Positions 1-6,603 of a DNA stretch of 7,036 bases are shown piece after piece. The notes beneath the pieces are model-generated. The model saw only the letters and a program-made list of their open reading frames with translations, was not told the origin of the DNA and did no database searches. The position numbers and the translations under genes are program-made. The stretch is taken from assembly GCA_964396995.1 (NCBI GenBank), contig CAYNIG010000260.1, forward strand, positions 1-7,036, read 5' to 3'. Positions within the stretch are counted from its first letter, which is position 1; each line of letters starts with the position of its first letter. Source of the stretch: JADJLQ01 sp964396995 (GTDB taxonomy: Bacteria > Bacteroidota > Bacteroidia > Chitinophagales > Saprospiraceae).

Positions 1-101
1 AAGTGATCAAAAGCATTAAAGATCCCATCACAGGTAAATATTCATTTAAAGAGCAGATTGTACACAAAGACAAAGTGAAAGAATTCTTTGCTAATAAGTA
101 A
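1..101 (+). CDS. DUF4295 family small protein, C-terminal part (gene cut by left edge)
   Basis: The frame beginning at base 3 reads 32 residues to a TAA stop at 99-101. It starts VIKSIKDPITGKYSFKEQ and ends in VKEFFANK. This matches the second half of the roughly 50-residue DUF4295 proteins of Bacteroidota, which carry a similar K-PKTGAY-FKEE-V-----VK-FF pattern. In this phylum the gene commonly follows rpmB and rpmG (ribosomal proteins L28 and L33) and precedes ftsY, and ftsY is indeed next here. The product is a very basic small protein with a presumed, unproven link to the ribosome. The start codon and the neighbouring ribosomal genes lie outside the window. The family call rests on the motif and the gene order. 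Confidence 0.85.
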   Translation, partial: VIKSIKDPITGKYSFKEQIVHKDKVKEFFANK

Positions 102-135
102 AGTGGGGTACAACCTCTTTATGTTTTAAAGAATC

Positions 136-170
136 AAAGGCTTTTGTAAAATCAAGAGCCTTTTTTATTT
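136..170 (+). terminator. Intrinsic terminator after the DUF4295 gene
   Basis: Bases 136-146 pair with 153-163 to give an 11-bp stem containing one G-T wobble (143 with 156), closed by a 6-base loop (147-152). The stem runs directly into six T residues (161-166) and then ATTT. It begins 35 bases after the DUF4295 stop and ends 36 bases before the ftsY start, so it should end the upstream ribosomal-protein transcript. Confidence 0.85.
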
Positions 171-206
171 AATCTGTATTCTATATATCCATCTTAATTC
201 CTATAC

Positions 207-1163
207 ATGAGTTTTTTTAGTAAATTTTTTACCAAAGAAAAAAAAGAGGATCTGAATCAAGGCTTGCAGAAAACCAAAGTTTCCTTTTTTGAAAAAATCA
301 CTAAAGCAGTAGCTGGAAAGGATACGGTTGATGAAGAGGTACTCGACAACCTGGAGAATATTCTCATCACCTCTGATGTAGGTTTGACAACGACCGTAAA
401 AATAATTAAACGGATAGAAGCTCGCGTAGCTAAGGACAAATATCTAAACACATCTGAGCTTAACAGCATTTTAAGAGAAGAGATAGTTTTTTTACTCTCT
501 GAAAACAATACCGTCGATGCCGAGGACTATGATTTGCCGGATGGCCCAAGGCCATATATTATGCTGGTGGTAGGTGTAAATGGCGTGGGCAAAACAACCA
601 CTATCGGAAAAATTGCTTTCCAGCATACCATCCGTGACAAGAAAGTGGTATTGGGAGCCGGGGATACTTTCAGAGCTGCCGCTGTTGACCAGTTGAAAAT
701 ATGGTCGGAGAGAGCGGGCTGTCAATTTTTTAGTAAAGGTATGAATGCCGATCCGGCAGCAGTGGCCTATGAGACTGTTGACTATGCCATTAATAACCAC
801 TGCCAAATGGCCATCATTGACACGGCAGGTAGACTTCATACCAAACTCAATCTGATGAATGAATTGGGTAAAATCAAAAGATCCATTTCCAAAAGAATGG
901 ACGGAGCTCCCCACGAAGTATTACTGGTATTGGATGCCACAACAGGGCAAAATGCAATAGAGCAAGCCAAACATTTTTCTGAAGCAACTGATGTGACCGC
1001 AATAGCTTTGACTAAATTAGATGGAACTGCCAAGGGGGGAATCGTGTTGGCAATTTCCGATCAATTTAAAATCCCTATTAAATATATAGGAGTGGGAGAG
1101 GGGATGGATAAATTACAAATCTTTAATAAAAAAGCTTTTGTGGATAGTTTGTTTGAAAAGTAG
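207..1163 (+). CDS. ftsY: Signal recognition particle receptor FtsY
   Basis: FtsY is the SRP-family GTPase that docks SRP-ribosome-nascent-chain complexes at the Sec translocon of the inner membrane, forming a GTP-dependent heterodimer with Ffh. The 318-residue product has the N domain at about 20-100 and the G domain from about 115. G-domain motifs are the P-loop GVNGVGKT (123-130), DTFRAAA (153-159), DTAGRL (205-210), the guanine-specificity motif TKLD (269-272), and a GVGE-MDKL-IF ending typical of FtsY. All key residues are present. The acidic A domain of E. coli FtsY is absent; only about 20 lysine-rich residues precede the N domain, as is usual in this phylum. The start is the first ATG after an in-frame TAA at 195-197. 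No clear Shine-Dalgarno sequence is visible. The gene follows DUF4295, as is usual, but is followed by a convergent gene. Confidence 0.97.
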   Translation: MSFFSKFFTKEKKEDLNQGLQKTKVSFFEKITKAVAGKDTVDEEVLDNLENILITSDVGLTTTVKIIKRIEARVAKDKYLNTSELNSILREEIVFLLSENNTVDAEDYDLPDGPRPYIMLVVGVNGVGKTTTIGKIAFQHTIRDKKVVLGAGDTFRAAAVDQLKIWSERAGCQFFSKGMNADPAAVAYETVDYAINNHCQMAIIDTAGRLHTKLNLMNELGKIKRSISKRMDGAPHEVLLVLDATTGQNAIEQAKHFSEATDVTAIALTKLDGTAKGGIVLAISDQFKIPIKYIGVGEGMDKLQIFNKKAFVDSLFEK

Positions 1164-1189
1164 AATCGCTAAAATACCTTTTACGGATG

Positions 1190-2812
1190 CTAGGGCTCTG
1201 AATAAATAATTATTTTTTTACTGGCCGTCTTTTCCTGGTTATATACTCTCAAAATATAAGTACCGCTCGCCAAATCAGGTAAAGGAAGGGTGATATTTTG
1301 ATTGATAATTATTTTTTGATGAATTAAAGATTTTCCAGTGAGATCGAATAACGCAAAAGTATATTCACCAAATTGATTGCTATCCAACTGAATATTAATG
1401 TAGGTGGAAGCAGGATTGGGAGTGATTGCTTTGATAAATAACTCCTGATTGATAGAGGTAATGGTTTTTCCACATACATATTTTTTCAATGTGTCCAGCG
1501 CTCTGGCAACATTTAACCGACCCCCACTTACTGTTTTTCCGTTAAGATCTGAGTTTTTATCTACACCAGCGAGTAATGATTTTTTTATCAGTCGGGCAGA
1601 TTCCACCGGATTGGATATTATATAATCAGCCCATTCCTTACAGGGAAGACTGTACATCAGGCCTACTGCACCGGCTACCACAGGAGTGGCTGCCGAAGTA
1701 CCTGAAAATGCCGAATAGGAGTTAGTGGCGTCCGACCGGGTAGTCTGAAGGTTTTCACCAGGAGACCCCAGATCAATATTCTTTAAACCAAATCCTGAAT
1801 TGTACACGCGATTGCTGTTTCTGTCGGTATTGGTGACGGCAATTAAAAATTCACTGGGGCAGGTTGAAGGCATGTCTCCTTCATCATCTACATCAACATA
1901 TTTATTGGTTGTGGCACCACAATTGATGATGCCTGCAGCTCCCATCTTATCGTACATTCCACACCAGATAGGGTAGTCCGCAGCTTTAGCAAAACTTATT
2001 CCGCCAGAATAATTTATCGCCACAACCAATGCCCCTTGTTTTCCATTGGACTGATTGTATCGGATTCGTTGGTCTAAAATATAATTGAACATTTCGATTA
2101 AATCACTGATGTTCCCGTTGGCAGAAAAAGAGGTGAGCATCAGCTTGCTGTTCCACATCATGCCGGCAATGCCTGTTTTATTATTTCCTTCGCCACACAT
2201 AATACCGGCGACACTGGTGCCATGATTGGAAAGACCGTCAGTAGAGTTATCCACCGAATGTTTTTCATTTTTGTATCTGAGGCTAAGACCATTGACATCA
2301 TCAATATAACCGTTATTATCATCGTCTTTTCCATTTCCCTGAATTTCAAACTGGTTTTTCCAGATTCGGTTTTTCAGGTCTTCATGCGTGGTTAAAAAAC
2401 CATGATCAATAACTGCCAGTACCAGGGTATCCTTATTAAATGTAATTCCCCCTGTGGTCTGATCCCACGCTTTCAAGGCATTTATAGTATTTAAATACCA
2501 TTGTTGAGAGACCATAGGATCATTGGGTGAGGCTCGCCTTTCCAATTTAACATTCTGCTCTACAAACAACACAGCCGGGTTAGACAATAATTCTTGCCGG
2601 GTTATTATTCCATTAACTTCTATTATATTAAACCTGGAAGCGAGAACCCTGTGATCTATTTTTTTTGAACGTTTAATTGCACCAAACCAGTTACTGAATT
2701 CTTTTGTGGTTTGACCATCTTTTAGCTGGACAATCCAACTTTCCTGTCCTCCCACAAACAGGACTGAAAAAAGAACAACAAATAAAGTGGATAAACTGTA
2801 TTTACATTTCAT
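1190..2812 (-). CDS. Secreted subtilisin-like serine protease (S8 family) with T9SS type A sorting domain
   Basis: This is a predicted exported serine endopeptidase of 540 residues. In order it has a signal peptide (about 1-22, hydrophobic core LFVVLFSVLFV), a propeptide-like region (about 24-92, ending NPAVLFVEQNV), the S8 catalytic domain (about 105-445), and a C-terminal T9SS type A sorting domain (about 462-540: TPNPAST, FDLTGK, LASGTYILRVY, final basic KK). The catalytic triad is D136 in VIDHG, H198 in NHGTSVAG and S373 in SGTSAATP. N303 in GATTN is the probable oxyanion asparagine. An Asp/Asn-rich stretch (159-175) resembles a calcium-binding loop of this family. The aspartate motif reads DHG rather than the usual DTG or DSG. 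The start at 2812 was chosen because it gives a clean signal peptide. The frame stays open to an ATG at 2902, but the extra 30 residues are not signal-like. Its physiological substrate is unknown; nutrient-protein degradation is a reasonable guess. Confidence 0.93.
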   Translation of the reverse strand: MKCKYSLSTLFVVLFSVLFVGGQESWIVQLKDGQTTKEFSNWFGAIKRSKKIDHRVLASRFNIIEVNGIITRQELLSNPAVLFVEQNVKLERRASPNDPMVSQQWYLNTINALKAWDQTTGGITFNKDTLVLAVIDHGFLTTHEDLKNRIWKNQFEIQGNGKDDDNNGYIDDVNGLSLRYKNEKHSVDNSTDGLSNHGTSVAGIMCGEGNNKTGIAGMMWNSKLMLTSFSANGNISDLIEMFNYILDQRIRYNQSNGKQGALVVAINYSGGISFAKAADYPIWCGMYDKMGAAGIINCGATTNKYVDVDDEGDMPSTCPSEFLIAVTNTDRNSNRVYNSGFGLKNIDLGSPGENLQTTRSDATNSYSAFSGTSAATPVVAGAVGLMYSLPCKEWADYIISNPVESARLIKKSLLAGVDKNSDLNGKTVSGGRLNVARALDTLKKYVCGKTITSINQELFIKAITPNPASTYINIQLDSNQFGEYTFALFDLTGKSLIHQKIIINQNITLPLPDLASGTYILRVYNQEKTASKKIIIYSEP

Positions 2813-3139
2813 GAACAGAGATATAGTCTTTTTTAAACGAATAAAGCCTGCAGGCGGGTATAAAATTACAGTAAATTTCAGTGAAAATAAATCGCATACC
2901 ATTATCGCATGTTTGGCAATGGTAATCAGTAAATTCTTGATGTAGTGCCCTAAAAACCATCTGCCTCCAACGAGGTAAGATTATATCTGAAATTCAACTT
3001 TTTCAGGCAGGTAACACCAACGTAGTTGATGTAATCCCATCTGCACAGAGGTTTAAAAAATCTTAAATCAGAAAGTCACTTGGTAAATGAAAATGATAGG
3101 GAAACCCTGCTCGTTGAACCGGGATTTTTTTGCAATGAC
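2813..3139. other. 327-base intergenic region between the protease gene and the DUF1684 gene
   Basis: No convincing gene was found on either strand. The part nearest the protease gene should hold its minus-strand promoter, but there is no good TAnnTTTG box; the closest is TAATTTTA (2861-2868, minus) without a matching -33 element. Small structures include a 10-base palindrome at 2846-2855, a short CCTC-CAAC-GAGG hairpin at 2964-2975, and a minus-strand hairpin with an 8-bp stem and 3-base loop at 3014-3032. The word CCATCTGC occurs at 2957 and again at 3037. The 3' end of the lepB operon transcript must lie here, but no strong intrinsic terminator is seen. Confidence 0.6.
2846..2855. promoter_or_regulatory. 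Perfect 10-base palindrome in the protease leader
   Basis: GCCTGCAGGC is self-complementary and GC-rich within an AT-rich leader, 34 bases upstream of the chosen protease start codon. It could be an operator or an RNA-stability element, but a single 10-base palindrome may also be chance. The symmetry does not extend into the flanks. Confidence 0.25.
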
Positions 3140-3769
3140 TCATGATTTGATGAGGTGTTTTTTCTTAAATTTTTTTTCGCCAGCTTTTATCCTAACTTGA
3201 AGATGATTTTCAAAAGGAGGAATCGGGCAATTATACCCATCACTGTAAGCACACCAGGGGTTGTATATCCTGTTTAAATCAAGTAAAGCGTGATTGTTTT
3301 TAATATCTCCTACTTTTAAATCCAGGTATCGACCACCTTCATAAGTTTGTTTTCCATTACCCGCATCTTTAAAAGGAATGAATAAATGATCCTTATATAG
3401 GGGAGAACGGATAGTTTGCAGATTCCGGTAAGCCATCAGTGTAATAGGTTTCCCTGAAAGCACAAAACTAAACCGGGCATATTTTATAAATGATTTTATT
3501 TGTCCTGAGTAGGTTGGCATTTCTATGACTTCCTGGTCAGGGAGTATTTCAACCGAGCAGAACACTTTATTTTTTTCTTTTACCGGGTAATAATCAAGAA
3601 ATAGACTGTCTGCTGGCGGGAGTGTGGTACGGGGATCCAGAATTAATGCCTTCCAGTTGGTAGACCTGAATAGTTGAATTTCCTGTTTGTAAGTTAAAAA
3701 TTGCGAATAGGTATTTTCCGTGCGTATAAAAAAAATGATAAAAGCAAATAAAAGGGAAAATGCTTTCAT
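3140..3769 (-). CDS. Secreted DUF1684 family protein, function unknown
   Basis: The 209-residue product starts with a signal peptide (about 1-23, MKAFSLLFAFIIFFIR, likely cut after TYSQ). The remainder matches the DUF1684 pattern. An N-terminal segment contains DPRTTLPPADSLFLDYYPV (about 45-63). The conserved core follows: FIPFKDAGNGKQTYEGGRYLDL (130-151) and LDLNRIYNPWCAYSDGYNCP (163-182), then PPFENHLQVRIKAGEK (184-199). C173 and C181 in the YNPWCAY and YNCP segments are typical of the family and could form a disulfide outside the cytoplasm. The C-terminus is strongly basic (KKFKKKH). No biochemical role of DUF1684 is known to me. The start is fixed by the ATGA overlap with the upstream gene (3766-3769) and by the signal peptide. 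It is the last gene of the lepB operon. Confidence 0.88.
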   Translation of the reverse strand: MKAFSLLFAFIIFFIRTENTYSQFLTYKQEIQLFRSTNWKALILDPRTTLPPADSLFLDYYPVKEKNKVFCSVEILPDQEVIEMPTYSGQIKSFIKYARFSFVLSGKPITLMAYRNLQTIRSPLYKDHLFIPFKDAGNGKQTYEGGRYLDLKVGDIKNNHALLDLNRIYNPWCAYSDGYNCPIPPFENHLQVRIKAGEKKFKKKHLIKS

Positions 3770-4647
3770 TTTGACTGTTCAACTATAGCAATATTATTTC
3801 CACGGATTGCAATTCTTTTTATATTACGAATCCCGTAGTAAGAAAGATCAGCTATCTCTAGCCAGGATTTTTGTTTGTCTGGAAGTATTGAATATAGTTT
3901 TGAATCTTTACCCATAATAAAATGGCCCGTGTCAGTCAGAGCAAAATCTTCTGCACCGGGTACCGTTTCCGTTATTATAGCTGCTCTTTGATTGATGTGA
4001 TCGTACTCTTTTATATACCAGAATTCATCGTTGATTTTATGTACATAAATTAAATTGCCTTTTGCATTTTTTTGAAGGCATCTCCCTATGTCAGAGCTGA
4101 AAATGAGAGGATCTTTTGAATCAATATTGACCAAAGCGACTTGATTAGGCTTGTTAACCAGAAAGAGAGCCACATTCTTTTGATCAAGCCAGGAGAAATA
4201 TCCAACATTTTTTATATCTGAGAATGGACTAAAAACTAATCCACCCGGTTTATATTCGTAGCTATATATTCTTTGTAACGAAGTAACAGGATCATCTACA
4301 CGCACACAGGAAAGAAATTTCAAATCTTGCGACAATGAAGGAGAAAACTCACTTAATGAAGTTTTGGTGATCTGTCTTTTTACATTATTACTGAGATTCA
4401 GTGAGTATATATCATTCTGCTCTGAAAAAGGAAGTTTTACCGAAATCAGCAATTCATGATCATTAACAAAGAAAGGTTGATTATTATACCCCTTCTCATT
4501 AAATTTTGTGATGAAGCGCGGACTGTGAACGGACAGTTTAGTATCATTATATTCTAAAGCAAATAGATAAATATTGGTGACCAGGGTAGACTGGCCATAT
4601 AAATGGCAGGAAAAAATAAAATAACTTATTAAAAACAAGTACCTCAT
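3766..4647 (-). CDS. Secreted TolB/PD40-like beta-propeller protein, function unknown
   Basis: The 293-residue product begins with a signal peptide (about 1-19, MRYLFLISYFIFSCHLYGQ), probably cut after YGQ. C14 could be a lipoprotein cysteine, but IFSC is a poor lipobox. The mature part has repeated blocks that look like beta-propeller blades. One reads NQPFF---HELLISV (about 56-70), then DIYSLNL and KRQIT; the next, FSPSLSQDLKFLSCVRVD (101-118), is followed by IYSYEY. Further strand-like repeats occur near 150-175, 198-212, 235-253 and 278-289. This is the rhythm of PD40/TolB-type repeats, in which F-P--S-DGK-L--- alternates with -I---DL-----R-LT. The assignment comes from pattern only. The start overlaps the lepB stop as TAATG, and the stop overlaps the next start as ATGA. 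A role in binding or monitoring envelope components is possible but unproven. Confidence 0.75.
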   Translation of the reverse strand: MRYLFLISYFIFSCHLYGQSTLVTNIYLFALEYNDTKLSVHSPRFITKFNEKGYNNQPFFVNDHELLISVKLPFSEQNDIYSLNLSNNVKRQITKTSLSEFSPSLSQDLKFLSCVRVDDPVTSLQRIYSYEYKPGGLVFSPFSDIKNVGYFSWLDQKNVALFLVNKPNQVALVNIDSKDPLIFSSDIGRCLQKNAKGNLIYVHKINDEFWYIKEYDHINQRAAIITETVPGAEDFALTDTGHFIMGKDSKLYSILPDKQKSWLEIADLSYYGIRNIKRIAIRGNNIAIVEQSK

Positions 4648-6206
4648 TATTTTTTATTTGCTGTGGTAAACAGTCTGTTCCAGTTTATCCCATTGGCGAT
4701 TTTTCCATTTTTAGTAGAAAACCAAATGAAGAGTGGTTTGCCTACAATATGATCTTCGGGTACGTAGCCCCATGCCCTGGAATCTTCACTGTTGTGCCTA
4801 TTGTCCCCCATAGCCCAATAATAGTTTTGTTTAAAAGTATAAGTACTGGATTCAGATCCATTAATAAATATTTTGCCATCCCTTACTTCCAGTTTGTTGT
4901 GTTCATACACGGAAATAATTCGATTGTATAATGGAAGATTTTCTACTGTAAGATTGGTAGTGGCACCTGCCTTCGGTATATATATAGGTCCATAATTATC
5001 AACCGTCCATGTCAACGAAAGGGGAGTGTCATAAGGGAATATTGATCTCGGTTGCTGGGGCATGACCTGGATGATCAGTGAAGTGTCCATGTTTCTTACT
5101 TTTTCAACCTGGGTACTATCCAAAAAATAGATACTTTGCTGTGGGTAGCTATCGGTAAGATTGACACCAATTTGATCCAATTTTCGCTGATTTACCTGTC
5201 CGTTCGGTGAAATAATCCGGTACATAAATTGCTGATGGGTAGCATTCGGAGCGGCCACATTATTTATATACAATTGCCGATTCACTATTTTCAGACTATC
5301 ACCGGGTAGTGCAACACAGCGTTTGATATAATGATCCTTCTTGTCAACTGGCCTTGTAATCAATTTAGAGCCTTTTACATCATTCCTTACATATTCTTCT
5401 CTTCGGTATTGATCTGCCGTCCAGGATCTGGTCGGAGATAAATATACACTGTCCCCAACAGGCCAGTTAAAAACAAATGGTTCAAATCGTTTCACCTCCT
5501 GAAGCTTGGGTAATCGATTATAGCCGAAATGAGGGTCCCGGATATAGGATTCGGTATTAAGGAAAGGAATACGATTGTGTAATAAAGGAATCATGATAAA
5601 AGTTTGAGGCAACCTGATACCATAATGAGCTTTGCTTACAAATAGAAAATCTCCTACTTTAAGGCTTCCTTCCATGGATGAAGTGGGGATCATATATGCT
5701 TCTATTAAAAACATCCTGATAAAAGCGGCTGCGAAGACGGCAAAAATGATTGACTCAACCCATTCTCGTACAGGACTTTTTTTGTAAGGATTGTTGGCTG
5801 TAAGCTTGCTGATGGTCTTAGTATCTTTCTTTTCCTGAGCCTCGTGTAATTTATCGAAGTATTCCTTTTCCTGTTTGAGGATAGGGCCATAAAATTTATT
5901 ATTTTTATTCAATCCAAGCCAAAGACCATAAAAAGGGGCTAAAACCACAGATAGAAAATGCTGAAGAAATGAATGCCGCCCAAAGGATCGTGCCAGGTCA
6001 ATAACCAGGGCGGAAAATATAAAAATATTGACAATAGGGAATAGCATCCACCAGGCATGAGATTTTTTTCTTCCAACTATACCAGCTAATTCGTACAAAT
6101 TCAAACCCGGAATTAATCCTTTCCAGGCTTCAATACCTGCCTTTGGAAAAACAAAGTACATAGCTGCACTAAAAATCAAGTAACCTATGAATAAAAATAA
6201 AAACAT
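4647..6206 (-). CDS. lepB: Signal peptidase I (leader peptidase), long form with N-terminal DUF5684-like region
   Basis: This membrane-bound S26 peptidase removes N-terminal signal peptides from exported preproteins on the outer face of the inner membrane, using a Ser-Lys dyad. The nucleophile is S177 in MIPTSSMEGSL and the general base is K295 in YIKRCVALPGD. The last family box is GDNRHNSEDSR (467-477), followed by GYVPEDHIVGK. Hydrophobic segments lie at about 1-20, 53-71, 80-98 and 150-170, the last just before the nucleophile. The first 110 residues resemble DUF5684, as in other Bacteroidota LepB proteins. At 519 residues it is much longer than E. coli LepB (324). The Ser-Lys distance is 118 residues against 55, and the Lys-to-GDN distance is 172 against 127, so extra periplasmic segments are present. 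The start follows an in-frame TAA four codons upstream. First gene of a three-gene operon. Confidence 0.96.
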   Translation of the reverse strand: MFLFLFIGYLIFSAAMYFVFPKAGIEAWKGLIPGLNLYELAGIVGRKKSHAWWMLFPIVNIFIFSALVIDLARSFGRHSFLQHFLSVVLAPFYGLWLGLNKNNKFYGPILKQEKEYFDKLHEAQEKKDTKTISKLTANNPYKKSPVREWVESIIFAVFAAAFIRMFLIEAYMIPTSSMEGSLKVGDFLFVSKAHYGIRLPQTFIMIPLLHNRIPFLNTESYIRDPHFGYNRLPKLQEVKRFEPFVFNWPVGDSVYLSPTRSWTADQYRREEYVRNDVKGSKLITRPVDKKDHYIKRCVALPGDSLKIVNRQLYINNVAAPNATHQQFMYRIISPNGQVNQRKLDQIGVNLTDSYPQQSIYFLDSTQVEKVRNMDTSLIIQVMPQQPRSIFPYDTPLSLTWTVDNYGPIYIPKAGATTNLTVENLPLYNRIISVYEHNKLEVRDGKIFINGSESSTYTFKQNYYWAMGDNRHNSEDSRAWGYVPEDHIVGKPLFIWFSTKNGKIANGINWNRLFTTANKK

Positions 6207-6229
6207 AATAATAACTTAAGTAAGTGGGC

Positions 6230-6261
6230 CAAAGATAAGATATATGACTGACGATACCCAA
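6230..6261 (-). promoter_or_regulatory. Bacteroidota-type promoter of the lepB operon
   Basis: On the minus strand, TATCTTTG (6230-6237) matches the Bacteroidota -7 consensus TAnnTTTG exactly. It is preceded, after a 21-base spacer, by TTG (6259-6261) matching the -33 element. The -7 box ends 23 bases before the lepB ATG, so the leader would be about 15-20 bases. Such short leaders and the lack of a Shine-Dalgarno sequence are common in this phylum. Confidence 0.75.
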
Positions 6262-6283
6262 GTCTAATAGACTAATGTAGTCT
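6261..6283. promoter_or_regulatory. Candidate operator: three alternating AGTCT/AGACT half-sites beside the lepB -33 box
   Basis: AGTCTA-A-TAGACT (6261-6273) is a perfect 6-bp inverted repeat. Its right arm also forms a second perfect inverted repeat, AGACTA-ATG-TAGTCT (6269-6283). The first half-site touches the -33 element of the lepB promoter. A further small dyad, CTCC-G-GGAG, follows at 6282-6290. The placement suits a repressor or activator acting on lepB, but no regulator family is recognised. Confidence 0.45.
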
Positions 6284-6539
6284 CCGGGAGGTCATAAATT
6301 ATATTTTAGAATTAAACAGAAGCCCCAAATTAAAAGGAGGATTATTTGTTTGATAGACTCTTTTTTCTAAAATATAGAGCAAATTAGTGCCAGGACCCTA
6401 GTCTGAAAATTATTTTTTTTGATTTCATATTAAATAATTTAATAATCTATAATTAACTTTTTTACAACAATTTATATTAAATATTATTTGTATTTGCCTG
6501 AATGTTAATGATTTAACTTAAATTATTTTACTATTTTCT

Positions 6540-6570
6540 TTTGTGGCTCGCTTTTTGTTTTATAGTTTTA
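6540..6570 (+). promoter_or_regulatory. Candidate promoter of the cysteine-rich secreted protein gene
   Basis: TTTG (6540-6543) is followed after 19 bases by TAGTTTTA (6563-6570). The second box matches TAnnTTTG at all but the last fixed base. It would give a leader of about 25-30 bases before the ATG at 6604. Because the region is very AT-rich, chance matches are likely. Confidence 0.4.
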
Positions 6571-6603
6571 TAGCAAAATTTTAACAATCTCATATTATTG
6601 TTT

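Larger units (their letters stand above)
6207..6603. other. 397-base AT-rich divergent promoter region
   Basis: This stretch separates the lepB operon (leftward) from the cysteine-rich secreted protein gene (rightward). It contains the lepB promoter and an adjacent inverted-repeat cluster at the left, and a weaker promoter candidate for the right gene at 6540-6570. The middle, about 6400-6540, is extremely AT-rich, with an AT-only palindrome TTAAATAATTTAA at 6430-6442. No ORF or known RNA was recognised. The middle may contain further regulatory sites that cannot be resolved by eye. Confidence 0.65.

Noticed and set aside
492..914. Open frame of 140 residues on the minus strand
   Set aside because: It is antisense to the core of ftsY, and its sequence only mirrors the conserved FtsY codons.
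2813..2902. N-terminal extension of the protease frame to an ATG at 2902
   Set aside because: The extra 30 residues precede a complete signal peptide beginning at 2812 and are not signal-like themselves; they are probably untranslated leader.
3105..3131. Terminator-like CCC...GGG hairpin followed by seven T residues on the plus strand
   Set aside because: The stem has only three continuous pairs, with mismatches inside, and there is no plus-strand gene upstream. It could be a decayed or two-way terminator for the DUF1684 gene, but the support is too weak to list.
6333..6390. Shine-Dalgarno-like AAGGAGG followed by a possible TTG start
   Set aside because: The reading frame stops after 13 codons, and genes of this phylum rarely rely on such sites.
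6430..6442. AT-only palindrome TTAAATAATTTAA
   Set aside because: Palindromes of this kind are expected by chance in a region this AT-rich, so it was not listed as an operator.
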